From Cupriavidus lacunae (lineage in GTDB: Bacteria > Pseudomonadota > Gammaproteobacteria > Burkholderiales > Burkholderiaceae): a stretch of DNA of 36,440 bases. Location: NCBI RefSeq assembly GCF_003353055.1, contig NZ_QKWJ01000073.1:1-36440 (forward strand), written 5' to 3'. The notes under the pieces were generated by a model. That model was not told the origin of the DNA, did no database searches, and saw only the letters and a program-made list of their open reading frames with translations. The position numbers and the translations under genes are program-made. This document shows positions 1 to 7,886 of this stretch, one piece after another. Each line of letters opens with the position of its first letter. Position 1 is the first letter of the stretch.

Positions 1-241
1 CAAGATCGCCCCGTTCACGCTGGCGCTGCTGAGCGACCAGGCCAGGCACATCACCGGCCAGATCTTCGGGGTGCGCAACAACGAGATCTACCTGTTCTCG
101 CAACCGCGCCCGGTGCGCACCGCTCACAACAGCGAAGGCTGGACCGTGGCGTCGTGCGTCGAGCGCGCCATCCCGATGCTGCAGGGCAGCTTCACCCCCC
201 TGGAGCTGTCGCGCGACGTCTTCCCCTGGGATCCGGTCTGA
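1..241 (+). CDS. SDR oxidoreductase, C-terminal end only (partial)
   Basis: The reading frame is open from base 2 to the TGA at 239-241, giving about 79 residues; the start lies outside the window. The visible part contains HITGQIFGVRNNEIYLFSQ followed by PRPVR. This resembles the C-terminal tail of SDR 3-hydroxyacyl-CoA dehydrogenase/3-oxoacyl reductases of the multifunctional-enzyme type 2 kind, where TGQ-F-VR-NEI-L follows the nucleotide-binding domain. The Rossmann motif and catalytic Tyr/Lys are off the window, so the activity cannot be checked. The stop is 37 bases before the thiolase start, so the two are probably co-transcribed. A hydroxyacyl-CoA dehydrogenase beside a thiolase would fit a beta-oxidation-like step. 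The family call is good; the substrate is unknown. Confidence 0.6.
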   Translation, partial: KIAPFTLALLSDQARHITGQIFGVRNNEIYLFSQPRPVRTAHNSEGWTVASCVERAIPMLQGSFTPLELSRDVFPWDPV

Positions 242-278
242 GCCAGGACCCTCCACCGACTATCGAAAAGGAATCCAA

Positions 279-1457
279 GTGAACAAGACATGTGCAATCA
301 TCGGCGCCGGCATGACCCCGTTCGGCAAGTTCCCGGACAAGACCGTCCGCATGCTGGCCGAGCAGGCTGCCAGGGCCGCACTCGACAACGCCGGCATCCA
401 GCCGAAGGATGTCAACCAGGTGTACTTCTCCAACGCTGTGTCCGGCCTGATCACCGGCCAGGAGATGATCCGCGGGCAGGCGGCGCTGCGCTTCCTCGGC
501 CTGTCGGGCCAGCCCATCTTCAACGTGGAGAACGCCTGTGCGTCGGGCAGCACGGCCTTCCACCTGGCCTGGAACGCGGTGCGCAGCGGCCAGGCCGAGG
601 TGGCCCTGGTGGTTGGCGCCGAGCGCATGACGCATGAGGACAAGCGCGTCTCGCTGGGCGCGCTGGCCAAGGCGGTGGACCTGGAAGAAGAACTGCCGGC
701 CCACGTGGGCTCGGGCAGCGGCTCCATCTTCATGGACATCTATGCCGCCAAGACCCGCAAGTTCATGGGCGAGACCGGCGCCACGCGGGAAGACCTGGCG
801 CAGATCGTGGTCAAGAGCCGCCGGGCCGCATCGCTCAACCCGGTGGCGCAGTTCCGCGCCGAGACCACGGTGGAGGCAGTGCTGGCCAGCCGCATGATCA
901 GCGATCCGCTGACGCTGCAGATGTGCTCGTCGATCGGTGACGGCGCGGCAGCAGTGGTGCTGTGCTCGCCGGCGTTCCTGAAGCGGCATGAAACCGCCCG
1001 CCCGGTCTGGGTCGGCGGCTCGGTGATGGTGTCCGGCTCGCCGGACGGCAGCCTTGAGCCGTGCCCGCAGCGCGCCACCTTCGGGGTCTACGAACAGGCC
1101 GGCATCGATCCGCTGGATATCCACGTCGCCGAGGTGCACGATGCTTCCGCACCGTCGGAACTGATGTATTACGAGAGCCTGGGGCTGTGCCGCCCGGGCG
1201 AAGGCGTGGCGCTGCTGCGCAGCGGCGCCTCCGACCTGAATGGCCGCGTTTCGGTCAACCCCAGCGGCGGCCTGCTCAGCAAGGGCCATCCGATCGGCGC
1301 CACCGGCGTGGCGCAGTTGGTGGAGCTCACCCAGCAGCTGCGCGGCGAATCCGGCCCGCGCCAGCGCGAGAACGCCAGACTTGCGCTGGCCGAGAACGGC
1401 GGCGGCCAGGTCGGGGTGGACGGCGCCACCGCCGTGGCCACCATCCTGCACGTCTGA
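279..1457 (+). CDS. Thiolase family protein (SCP-x/lipid-transfer type)
   Basis: A 392-residue protein of normal thiolase length. It should cleave or form a carbon-carbon bond in a 3-ketoacyl-CoA in the cytoplasm. The nucleophile motif NACASGS puts Cys at 87. The C-terminal motifs are VNPSGGLLSKGHPIGATG (active-site His337) and AENGGGQVG near 371-379. Order and spacing match the SCP2/SCP-x branch rather than classical acetyl-CoA acetyltransferases. Oddity: the position usually written HDCF in that branch reads HDAS (287-290), and the CxGGG Cys of classical thiolases is also absent, so the second acid/base Cys is not apparent. The start is GTG at 279, with AAGGA at 268-272 six bases upstream. 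It sits between an SDR and a PECR-like SDR, suggesting side-chain or ring-derived acyl-CoA degradation. Substrate unknown. Confidence 0.88.
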   Translation: MNKTCAIIGAGMTPFGKFPDKTVRMLAEQAARAALDNAGIQPKDVNQVYFSNAVSGLITGQEMIRGQAALRFLGLSGQPIFNVENACASGSTAFHLAWNAVRSGQAEVALVVGAERMTHEDKRVSLGALAKAVDLEEELPAHVGSGSGSIFMDIYAAKTRKFMGETGATREDLAQIVVKSRRAASLNPVAQFRAETTVEAVLASRMISDPLTLQMCSSIGDGAAAVVLCSPAFLKRHETARPVWVGGSVMVSGSPDGSLEPCPQRATFGVYEQAGIDPLDIHVAEVHDASAPSELMYYESLGLCRPGEGVALLRSGASDLNGRVSVNPSGGLLSKGHPIGATGVAQLVELTQQLRGESGPRQRENARLALAENGGGQVGVDGATAVATILHV

Positions 1458-1518
1458 CCAGAACCGGACTGCCCGGCGCCTGAATCCTGGCGCCGGGCGG
1501 GCGTCACGGAGAACGTCC

Positions 1519-2379
1519 ATGCCATACCAGTCCATCTACCGGCCGGGCCTGTTCGCGGGACAGACCATGCTCGTCACCGGTGGCGGCAGCGGCATTGGCC
1601 GCTGCACCGCGCATGAACTGGCCTCCCTGGGGGCCCATGTCGCGCTGGTCGGCCGCAAGGCTGACAAGCTGGCCGCGGTGCAGGGCGAGATCCTTGCGGA
1701 CGGCGGCATGGCATCCGCGCACGTGTGCGACATCCGTGACGACCAGGCGGTCATCGACACGATCGAGGCCGTGCTGGCCGCGCGCGGCCGTATCGACGGG
1801 CTCGTCAACAATGCCGGCGGGCAGTACTACGGCGAGATGAAGGATTTCACCACCAGTGGCTTCGAGGCGGTAGTCCGCACCAATCTCACGGGCGGCTTCA
1901 TTGTCATGCGCGAAGTCTACAACCGCTGGATGGCGCAGCACGGGGGCGCCATCGTCAACATGGTCGCGGCGATCGACGGCAGCCTGCCCGGCTATGCCCA
2001 TTCTGGCGCGGCCCGCTGCGGAATGATGAGCCTGACCGAAACCGCTGCCTGCGAGTGGTCTGTATCCGGCGTGCGGGTCAACGCGGTGGCGCCCGGGCTG
2101 ATCGCTTCGAGCGGCTTCGACAATTACAGCGATGCCGGTGCCGCCGCCATCCGCGCCAGGCTTGCCGGCATTCCGCTGCAGCGCTATGGCAATGTTGCCG
2201 AGGTATCCTCGGCCATCGTCTACCTGCTCTCGCCGGCCGCGGCGTTCATCAGTGGGGCCTGCCTTCGCATCGACGGTGCCGCGGCCACAGCCAGGACCTG
2301 GCAACTCGCGCCACACCATCGGAGCGCACCGTTCGACGGCTTCCACCTGCCTTCGCGCCCTGCCATGCTGCAAGCGTGA
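1519..2379 (+). CDS. SDR, trans-2-enoyl-CoA reductase (PECR)-like
   Basis: A 286-residue SDR. The dinucleotide motif GGGSGIG is at 21-27, followed by NNAGG. The active-site region reads HSGAAR in place of the usual YxxxK block, and is followed by VRVNAVAPGLI and RYGNVAEVSSAIVYLLSP. The HSGAAR signature and the sequence after it are those of peroxisomal trans-2-enoyl-CoA reductase and dienoyl-CoA reductase-like SDRs, in which Arg stands near the Lys position. It probably reduces or oxidises a CoA thioester in the cytoplasm. I take ATG 1519 because GGAGA at 1508-1512 lies six bases upstream; the reading frame is open further upstream but overlaps the thiolase. The tail after about residue 250 (TARTWQLAPHHRS onward) is longer than usual. 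It is the last gene before a terminator at 2414, closing this operon. Confidence 0.82.
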   Translation: MPYQSIYRPGLFAGQTMLVTGGGSGIGRCTAHELASLGAHVALVGRKADKLAAVQGEILADGGMASAHVCDIRDDQAVIDTIEAVLAARGRIDGLVNNAGGQYYGEMKDFTTSGFEAVVRTNLTGGFIVMREVYNRWMAQHGGAIVNMVAAIDGSLPGYAHSGAARCGMMSLTETAACEWSVSGVRVNAVAPGLIASSGFDNYSDAGAAAIRARLAGIPLQRYGNVAEVSSAIVYLLSPAAAFISGACLRIDGAAATARTWQLAPHHRSAPFDGFHLPSRPAMLQA

Positions 2380-2413
2380 AGCGCGCCGCGCACTTTCCCG
2401 TTCCATCCCCTGT

Positions 2414-2445
2414 GGCCGTGGTATTCAAACCACGGCCTTTCGTTT
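2414..2445 (+). terminator. Rho-independent terminator after the thiolase/SDR operon
   Basis: A perfect 8-bp stem, GGCCGTGG (2414-2421) with CCACGGCC (2430-2437), has an 8-base loop and is followed by TTTCGTTT. It lies 35 bases after the SDR stop, the expected place for intrinsic termination. Confidence 0.85.
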
Positions 2446-2804
2446 ATATGCTCTGCACCCACCCGTCATGCCGGAACCAGGCATGACGCTTCGCCGTGTT
2501 GCATATGAAGCGGGACAGCCTCTTGCAATCCAGGGGGGTAGGAGCGCCAGCCGCAGCCCGCGGCCATATGCGCGGGGTTGCCTTTGTCACTTGGTGTGGC
2601 AATCATGGGCCGCTCAACGTGCCGTTCCGGTGTTTCAGACCTGCAGTGTCTAATGGCAACCCGAGACGGGTAGCGGAGCGCAGGAATAAGCGTGCTTTCC
2701 TTGCCATCACGCGCTCAGTGTGCGTGAAGTAATTTTCGCCGCCATGGTCGCGCCAATGTGCGCGATCCGGACGGCCAGAACAACGATGGAGGAGATGGAA
2801 GCAC
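2446..2804. promoter_or_regulatory. Gene-free region upstream of the porin
   Basis: With the terminator before it, this makes a 425-base stretch without a convincing gene. A short open frame inside it (2496-2732) has no recognisable content or good ribosome site. It holds two perfect dyads: 2464-2488 (listed separately) and TCACGC (2707-2712) with GCGTGA (2722-2727), nine bases apart and about 80 bases upstream of the porin. The second is a plausible operator position. A TTGCCA at 2701-2706 could be a -35 box, but I find no good -10. The porin leader presumably starts here. Confidence 0.4.
2464..2488. repeat. Perfect 9-bp inverted repeat
   Basis: CGTCATGCC (2464-2472) and GGCATGACG (2480-2488) are separated by 7 bases. 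It follows the terminator by 18 bases and has no T-run, so it is either a second hairpin or a dyad binding site for the porin region. Confidence 0.55.
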
Positions 2805-3959
2805 ATGAAACATAAACTGTGCGCACCGGCGGTACTGGGTGCATTGTTCGCATGCAACGGAGCCGCCCACGCGGCGACCGGTGTCACGCTGTATGGTGTG
2901 ATCGACGCCCCGATCGAGTATGTCAACCGCGTCGCCACATCCGCGGCAACTCCGACTTCCGGTGGATCGCGCATCGGCATGCCAAGCATCGGCGGCCTGT
3001 CCGCGTCGCGCTGGGGCATGCGCGGCACGGAAGACCTTGGCAGTGGCACGCAAGCACTCTTTGTGCTGGAAGGCGCATTCATGCCGGACACGGGTGCGTT
3101 GCCTTCCAGCGGACTCTTCAGCCGCGTGGCCATGGTGGGCCTGAAGAAGGACGGACTGGGGCAAGTCACCTTCGGACGGCAAACCACCAGCATGCTGGAC
3201 GGCCTGGTGAACTTCTCGCCGTTGCGCTTTGCGGCCACCTATGAGCCGGGCATCTGGTGGATGGGGGTGAACTACCGCGAAAGCAATATGGTCAAGTACA
3301 CCGGGCAGTTTGGCGGGGTGCAGGCGGTAGCCCATTACTCATTCGGCACTGGCGTTCCGGCACTGTCCGCAGGCAACCTGCTCGCCAATGGCGGAGCGGG
3401 CGAGGATCCGGCGCATGGCAAGGACAACACCGCGTACGGGGCCTCGGTGATGTACCTGGGTGACACCTTTGGCGCAGGCATCGCTTACGACCAGTGGAAC
3501 CCCGCGCTCACGCCCGGCCAGACCGCGAAGGTGCGCAAGGCCTCCGTCGGCGGCAGCTACACCAACGGACCGTTCAAGCTCAGCGCCGGCTACCGCTGGA
3601 ACAAGGCTGACTTTCCCAATGGCAATACCCTGCTGCGCGACGACTACTGGTGGGCCGGCGTCAACTACGCCGTGACCCCGGCCCTCAGCCTTTCGCTCGC
3701 CTATTTCTACGCGGATGTCAAGCAGTCGGCTGGCACGGCGACGGCACCGTCCACCAATCCGCCGAACATGCAGCAGTACACGTTCCTGGCGGACTATAAC
3801 CTCAGCAAACGCACCGATGTGTACGTGTCGGTCGGCTATGCGCGCAATGGCAGCCTGAGCTTCGACAGCGCAGCCACGGCCTTCGCGTTCAACTACCCGT
3901 CCATGGCGGGGCAGAAGAGCATGGTGGGCGTCATCACGGGTGTGCGGCACATCTTCTGA
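2805..3959 (+). CDS. Outer-membrane general porin (OmpC/Gram-negative porin family)
   Basis: A 384-residue precursor with a Sec signal peptide (MKHKLCAPAVLGALFACNG, cleavage near AHA-AT). The mature start VTLYGVIDAPIEY is typical of beta-proteobacterial trimeric porins (Porin_4 type). Further matches are SRWGMRGTEDLGSGTQALF, the GLKKDGLGQVTFGRQ strand, alternating aromatic beta strands throughout, and a C-terminal Phe (VRHIF) as used by the BAM complex. It should form a diffusion channel for small hydrophilic, often anionic, solutes. GGAGGAG at 2788-2794 supports ATG 2805. It lies immediately before a Bug receptor, so the pair could serve outer-membrane entry and periplasmic capture of one substrate. 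No frameshift seen. Which solute it admits cannot be told from sequence. Confidence 0.93.
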   Translation: MKHKLCAPAVLGALFACNGAAHAATGVTLYGVIDAPIEYVNRVATSAATPTSGGSRIGMPSIGGLSASRWGMRGTEDLGSGTQALFVLEGAFMPDTGALPSSGLFSRVAMVGLKKDGLGQVTFGRQTTSMLDGLVNFSPLRFAATYEPGIWWMGVNYRESNMVKYTGQFGGVQAVAHYSFGTGVPALSAGNLLANGGAGEDPAHGKDNTAYGASVMYLGDTFGAGIAYDQWNPALTPGQTAKVRKASVGGSYTNGPFKLSAGYRWNKADFPNGNTLLRDDYWWAGVNYAVTPALSLSLAYFYADVKQSAGTATAPSTNPPNMQQYTFLADYNLSKRTDVYVSVGYARNGSLSFDSAATAFAFNYPSMAGQKSMVGVITGVRHIF

Positions 3960-4015
3960 GCGATCGTCGGCACATAAGGCGGAGCCGGATCACTTCGCGA
4001 AGCACCAGACCTGAA

Positions 4016-4042
4016 GGGCATCGGCCATCACCACCGATGCCC
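4016..4042 (+). terminator. Hairpin after the porin gene (terminator or attenuator)
   Basis: A perfect 9-bp stem, GGGCATCGG (4016-4024) with CCGATGCCC (4034-4042), has a 9-base loop. The following CCTCTG is a poor U-tract, so it may only partly stop transcription into the Bug receptor gene 100 bases downstream. Confidence 0.5.
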
Positions 4043-4143
4043 CTCTGCGCCTGGTGCCCCGCCATCAGCCGCTCGCTCGGCGTTGACCGGACACGAGGTC
4101 GCTCCCCCCGCCCCCCCAAGACACCAACATGGAAGGAGACAGC

Positions 4144-5151
4144 ATGAAGCCTGACCACACATCCGCGTCCAGACGACGGATCCTGACTGCCGGCATCAGC
4201 GGCGCGCTATTGTCGCTCGCGCCGCGCGTCAGGGCACAGGGTTACCCTGAGCGCCCCATCAAGATCGTCTCGGTCACCAGTCCCGGCACGGTCGTGGACG
4301 ACTACACCCGCTCGCTGGCCAAGTACGTCGGCCAGAAGCTCGGCCAGAGCGTGATCGTCGAAAATCGCCCGGGGGGCAACCTGATCGTCGGCACGGACTA
4401 TGTGGCGAAGTCCGCGCCGGACGGCTATACCCTGCTGCTGACATCATCCAGTTCGATGTCGGCCAACCGGTACCTCTTCAAGCAGCTGCCCTACAACCCG
4501 GACAAGGACTTTGCACCGGTGGCACGCCTGGCGTCGGTATCCCTGGTGCTGGTGGTACCCGGCACATCGCCTTACCATTCCATTGCCGATCTGGTAGCGG
4601 CAGCTCGCGCCCGGCCGGGTTCGCTCAATTTTGGCGCGATCAGCACAGGCTACCGGGTGATGGGGTCGGCGTTCAGCCGCTCCGCCGGCATGCAGGTCGC
4701 AGATATTCCCTACAAGGGCGCCGCGGGCCTGATCACCGACCTGATCGGCGGCCAGGTGGACTACAGCATTGTTGAGTTCTCATCCGTGCTCTCGCATATC
4801 CGGGCCGGCAAGCTGCGCGCGCTCGCCATGGTGACGCCGAAGCGTGTGCCCGTGATGGACACAGTTCCGACGCTGGCGGAAGCCGGCTTGCAGGATGCCA
4901 CCATGGTCGCGGGACTGTCCCGCATCAACTGGTTCGGACTGTTCGCACCCGCCGGCACGCCCGCACCCATCATCGACAAGCTGTCGCGACTGTCGATCGA
5001 GTTCGTCAATTCGCCAGAGGCGATGGCGCACTACAACGGACGTGGCTCGCTGCCCAGTCCGGGAACGCCGGCCGAGCTGGCCAGGGCGGTGTCCGATGAC
5101 CAGAAGCTCTGGCAACGCATGATTGCGGCGGCAGGACTGCAGCCGGAGTAA
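4144..5151 (+). CDS. Bug-family (TctC-like) tripartite tricarboxylate receptor
   Basis: A 335-residue periplasmic solute-binding protein. The N-terminus has a twin-arginine-like leader (SASRRRILTAGISGALLS) ending near VRAQG. The mature part begins YPERPIKIVSVTSPG and carries the family landmarks ENRPGG, DYVAKSAPDGYTLL, the conserved PYNPDKDFAPVAR and DIPYKGAAGLITDLIGGQVD. Bug proteins bind carboxylates or other small anions and hand them to TctA/TctB transporters or act as sensors. No TctA/TctB gene is in this window, so it is an orphan receptor, as is common in this group. ATG 4144 is chosen because AAGGAG lies just upstream; an ATG at 4129 contains that ribosome site in its own coding sequence. 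It is converged on by the AraC gene. Confidence 0.92.
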   Translation: MKPDHTSASRRRILTAGISGALLSLAPRVRAQGYPERPIKIVSVTSPGTVVDDYTRSLAKYVGQKLGQSVIVENRPGGNLIVGTDYVAKSAPDGYTLLLTSSSSMSANRYLFKQLPYNPDKDFAPVARLASVSLVLVVPGTSPYHSIADLVAAARARPGSLNFGAISTGYRVMGSAFSRSAGMQVADIPYKGAAGLITDLIGGQVDYSIVEFSSVLSHIRAGKLRALAMVTPKRVPVMDTVPTLAEAGLQDATMVAGLSRINWFGLFAPAGTPAPIIDKLSRLSIEFVNSPEAMAHYNGRGSLPSPGTPAELARAVSDDQKLWQRMIAAAGLQPE

Positions 5152-5173
5152 CGAGGCCGGGGAATGGCCAAGG

Positions 5174-5202
5174 GCGTGCGCGACGATTGCTGACACGCAC
5201 GC
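5174..5202. terminator. Possible bidirectional hairpin between convergent genes
   Basis: GCGTGCG (5174-5180) and CGCACGC (5196-5202) form a 7-bp stem with a 15-base loop in the 52-base gap between the Bug receptor and the AraC gene. There is no clear T-run on either side. Confidence 0.3.
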
Positions 5203-5203
5203 A

Positions 5204-6235
5204 CTACGCACCTTCACTGCGACGGCCGCGGTCCCTGTGCGGCGTCACGCCCTTCCAGCGCCGGTATGCGCGGATAAAGTTCGACACTTCGCCATAGCCC
5301 AGCGTATCGGCCACATGTTCCAGCTTCAGCCCTTCGGCAAGCATTTCTTCGGCAAGCGCTTCGCGCACCTCTTCCTGCAATTGCCGGAAACTGGTCCCTT
5401 CGTCGGCAAGACGGCGGCGCAACGTGCGCAGGCTCATGTGGAGTTCTTCGGCCAGCGTTTCCATGTCGGGCAATACACCGGGCCGGACGATCATCCTGTT
5501 GCGCAGCTGGCTCGCCAGGCCCTCTTGCACCGGCCATCTTGCGAGCAGGGCCTGGCACTGTGCCTCGCACTGGCGGACCACTTCAGTATTGGCGCCAGGC
5601 AGGGGCCGGTCGAGAAACCCTGCCGAATTTCTCACAACCCGGTTCTCCGTAGCCCCAAATACCGGCGTCATGCCGAAGAGATCCTCGTAAGGCCGGGTAT
5701 CGGCAGGCTGGGGGCGACGCAACGCCACGCTCACCGCCGGAAGCGTGGTGCCGATGAGATCGCGCATGAAGCTGACGGAAATGCCGAGGTCCCGGTCGAC
5801 GATGAATGCCCGCAGGTCTTCCGGCAGCGCACTGTCGTCGATCGTCGTGGCAAGCAGGTCCCCGTTCTCCTCGACATGGAATTCCGTCAGCGGATTCCAG
5901 AGACTCTGGTAGCGGAATGCCATGCCGATCGCATCCCGCAGCGTCGCGCAACTGAGCAGGGCAAAGCCCCACACGCTGCGGCTGGCTAGGCGGTAGCGCA
6001 GGCCCGCCTGGATGCCGGCGCCGGGGATGTCGCCCAGTGCCTGCGCCAGATTGCGGATCAGTTGAAGTTCCTGGTCCAGGCGCACGACAAAAGCGGGGTC
6101 GGCCAGATCCTGCCAGTCAAGCCCGGTGCCTGCCAGGCAACGATCGCCTGAAAGGCCATGGTCCAGACCGAACTGAAGGAGGAGTTGCACGCTGGATCCG
6201 CTCAGGGGCGGCGGCAACTGGCCGTTGCGGGGCAT
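5204..6235 (-). CDS. AraC-family transcriptional regulator
   Basis: A 343-residue regulator with the layout of the OruR/ArgR-like AraC group. An effector domain occupies roughly residues 1-230 (QLLLQFGLDHGLSGDRCLAG onward; RLASRSVWGFALLSC). A C-terminal double helix-turn-helix includes PDMETLAEELHMSLRTLRRR and LEHVADTLGYGEVSNFIRAY. The ORF is open 201 bases further upstream, but I place the start at 6235: AGAGGT lies five bases before that ATG, and the longer version would consume the divergent promoter region. It is transcribed away from the cupin-SDR-sulfatase operon, with 185 bases between the two start codons, the usual arrangement for an activator of the neighbouring operon. The effector is unknown. 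Confidence 0.9.
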   Translation of the reverse strand: MPRNGQLPPPLSGSSVQLLLQFGLDHGLSGDRCLAGTGLDWQDLADPAFVVRLDQELQLIRNLAQALGDIPGAGIQAGLRYRLASRSVWGFALLSCATLRDAIGMAFRYQSLWNPLTEFHVEENGDLLATTIDDSALPEDLRAFIVDRDLGISVSFMRDLIGTTLPAVSVALRRPQPADTRPYEDLFGMTPVFGATENRVVRNSAGFLDRPLPGANTEVVRQCEAQCQALLARWPVQEGLASQLRNRMIVRPGVLPDMETLAEELHMSLRTLRRRLADEGTSFRQLQEEVREALAEEMLAEGLKLEHVADTLGYGEVSNFIRAYRRWKGVTPHRDRGRRSEGA

Positions 6236-6420
6236 TCGTAACCTCTGTGCAAAGCGGCCAGCGCTCGGCTGGCCGAAAATGATTATGTCTTGGCCCAATA
6301 TGCCATACAGCCCGGCGGAACGCCAAGCTAGCATGTGTCCTGACAAAGAGGCTGCAACGGGCCCGAGCGCCCCTCGCGCGCCATCAAACATAAAGATCCG
6401 AAGCATCCAAGGAGACTGGC
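6236..6420. promoter_or_regulatory. Divergent promoter region (AraC gene / cupin-sulfatase operon)
   Basis: This 185-base intergenic stretch separates two divergent start codons and must hold both promoters. Its most striking feature is a perfect dyad, CGGCCAG (6255-6261) and CTGGCCG (6269-6275), with a 7-base spacer, 20 bases upstream of the AraC start. That position suits autorepression. An AT-richer segment, AAAATGATTATG (6276-6287), follows it. No convincing -35/-10 pair could be fixed by eye. Confidence 0.5.
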
Positions 6421-6930
6421 ATGCCACTGCCGACATATATCACCCATCAGGACAACCTGCTCACCATCGATTCGGACAAGGAGCCGTGGATCAAGGATTT
6501 CCCGGTGCCCGGCGCCGATATCTGTCCGCTGTTCCTCGACCCGCAGAATGGCATCTGGGTAGTACGCGCGAAGGTCGGCCCCGGCATAGTGCTCTCGAAT
6601 CACTTCCACACCGGGACCGTGCATCTGTTCACGATGAGCGGCAACTGGAACTACTCGCAATACCCGCAGCAGCCCCAGACCGCCGGCTGCTACCTGTACG
6701 AGCCGGGCGGCTCGATTCACCAGTTCACCACGCCCGCCAGCAACACCGAAACGACCGACATGTTCATGGTCATCTACGGCGCCAACATCAACTTCGATGC
6801 CGACGGCAACTTCGTCAACATCGGTGATGCGGGCTTCATTGAAATGATGCTGAACAAGGTCGCAAGCGACCGCGGCATGTCGCCGCTGAAGTACATCCGC
6901 AGCCTGGGTGCCGCGTACACCGTGCGCTGA
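6421..6930 (+). CDS. Cupin dioxygenase, 2,4'-dihydroxyacetophenone dioxygenase family
   Basis: A 169-residue single-domain cupin. Likely metal ligands are in NHFHTGTVH (His61, His63, possibly His68) and in the second motif YLYEPGGSIHQF (His100). The surrounding sequence (DICPLFLDPQNGIWVVRAKVGPG, TMSGNWNYSQYP) looks like the 2,4'-dihydroxyacetophenone dioxygenase family. Known members use Fe(II) and O2 to split an alpha-hydroxyketone side chain, giving an aromatic acid and formate. No signal peptide, so cytoplasmic. AAGGAG just upstream of ATG 6421 supports the start. It is the first gene of the operon facing the AraC regulator, with an SDR 27 bases downstream. The family is fairly secure; the true substrate may differ from dihydroxyacetophenone. 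Confidence 0.8.
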   Translation: MPLPTYITHQDNLLTIDSDKEPWIKDFPVPGADICPLFLDPQNGIWVVRAKVGPGIVLSNHFHTGTVHLFTMSGNWNYSQYPQQPQTAGCYLYEPGGSIHQFTTPASNTETTDMFMVIYGANINFDADGNFVNIGDAGFIEMMLNKVASDRGMSPLKYIRSLGAAYTVR

Positions 6931-6957
6931 ATAAAACAGAAAGAGTGAGGAAACACC

Positions 6958-7866
6958 ATGGACAAGTTCCGCGACTCGGTCGCTGTTATCACCGGCGGTG
7001 CATCCGGATTCGGCAAGGAGTTCGCCCGTCTCGGCGCCTCGCTCGGCATGAAGCTTGTGCTGGCCGATATTGAGCAGAGCGCACTGGACGCGACGGTGGC
7101 CGAGCTGCAGGCGGCCGGCGCTACCGTCATCGGCCGCCGCACCGATGTGTCGAAAGCTGCCGACGTGCAGGCGCTGGCCGATGCGACCATGGCCGCCTTT
7201 GGCAAGGTCAACCTGTTGTTCAACAACGCTGGCGTGGCCCCCGGCGGGCTGGTCTGGGAAAGTACCGAGCAAGACTGGGACTGGACGCTGGGTGTGAACC
7301 TGCACGGCGTCCTGCACGGCCTGCGCATCTTCACGCCGCTGATGCTTGCCGCCGCGGCAGCCGACCCCGGCTACCAGGGCCACATCGTCAATACCGCCTC
7401 GATGGCCGGTCTGACCGCGGCGCCGACGTTCGGCCTGTATTGCGTCTCGAAGCAAGCGGTGGTCGCGCTGAGCGAGACCCTTTTCCATGATCTCGGCCTC
7501 GTCTCGGAGCAGGTGAAGTGTTCCGTCCTGTGCCCGTCCTTCGTGGCCACCGGCATCAACCGCTCGCAGCGCAACCGCCCGGCCGACGGCGGCAGCGCCA
7601 CCACGGCCCCGAGCCGCTCGCAACTGGCCGCGCAGGCCATGCTCGACCGGGGCATTGCGGGGGCGACGATCAGTGCGCAAGACGTGGCGCGCGTCACCTT
7701 CGATGCGATTCGCGACGATCGCTTCTACATCTTCCCGCAGCCGCAATCGCTTGCCACCGTGCAGCCGCGCTTCGACGACATCCTGGGAATGCGGAATCCC
7801 CGCGACCCGTTCGGCGGACATCCGGAGATCCGGGCAGCGGTGATCGCGGCGTTGGGCCGCAATTAA
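6958..7866 (+). CDS. Short-chain dehydrogenase/reductase (classical SDR)
   Basis: A 302-residue NAD(P)-dependent oxidoreductase. It has the cofactor motif GGASGFG (13-19), NNAG (89-92) and a complete catalytic set: Asn114, Ser148, Tyr161 and Lys165 (YCVSK). It is longer than the usual 250 residues because of a C-terminal extension (residues about 200-302) with a polar insert, RSQRNRPADGGSATTAPSRS, and a substrate-loop region ending FGGHPEIRAAV. That pattern occurs in SDRs acting on bulky alcohols or ketones. ATG 6958 has GAGGAAA just upstream. It lies between the cupin dioxygenase and a second SDR with short gaps, so all are probably in one operon. The substrate could be a carbinol or hydroxyketone feeding the dioxygenase; this is inference. 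Confidence 0.88.
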   Translation: MDKFRDSVAVITGGASGFGKEFARLGASLGMKLVLADIEQSALDATVAELQAAGATVIGRRTDVSKAADVQALADATMAAFGKVNLLFNNAGVAPGGLVWESTEQDWDWTLGVNLHGVLHGLRIFTPLMLAAAAADPGYQGHIVNTASMAGLTAAPTFGLYCVSKQAVVALSETLFHDLGLVSEQVKCSVLCPSFVATGINRSQRNRPADGGSATTAPSRSQLAAQAMLDRGIAGATISAQDVARVTFDAIRDDRFYIFPQPQSLATVQPRFDDILGMRNPRDPFGGHPEIRAAVIAALGRN

Positions 7867-7886
7867 CCCTATCTGAGGCCTGGAAA

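Noticed and set aside
192..1535. 447-residue open frame on the minus strand
   Set aside because: It covers the thiolase on the opposite strand; the thiolase has clear motifs and this frame has none.
2496..2732. 78-residue frame in the porin upstream region
   Set aside because: Basic, motif-free product, no good ribosome site, and it overlaps dyads and the expected promoter.
6236..6436. N-terminal extension of the AraC regulator
   Set aside because: The frame is open, but AGAGGT before 6235 gives a better start and the extension would occupy the divergent promoter region.
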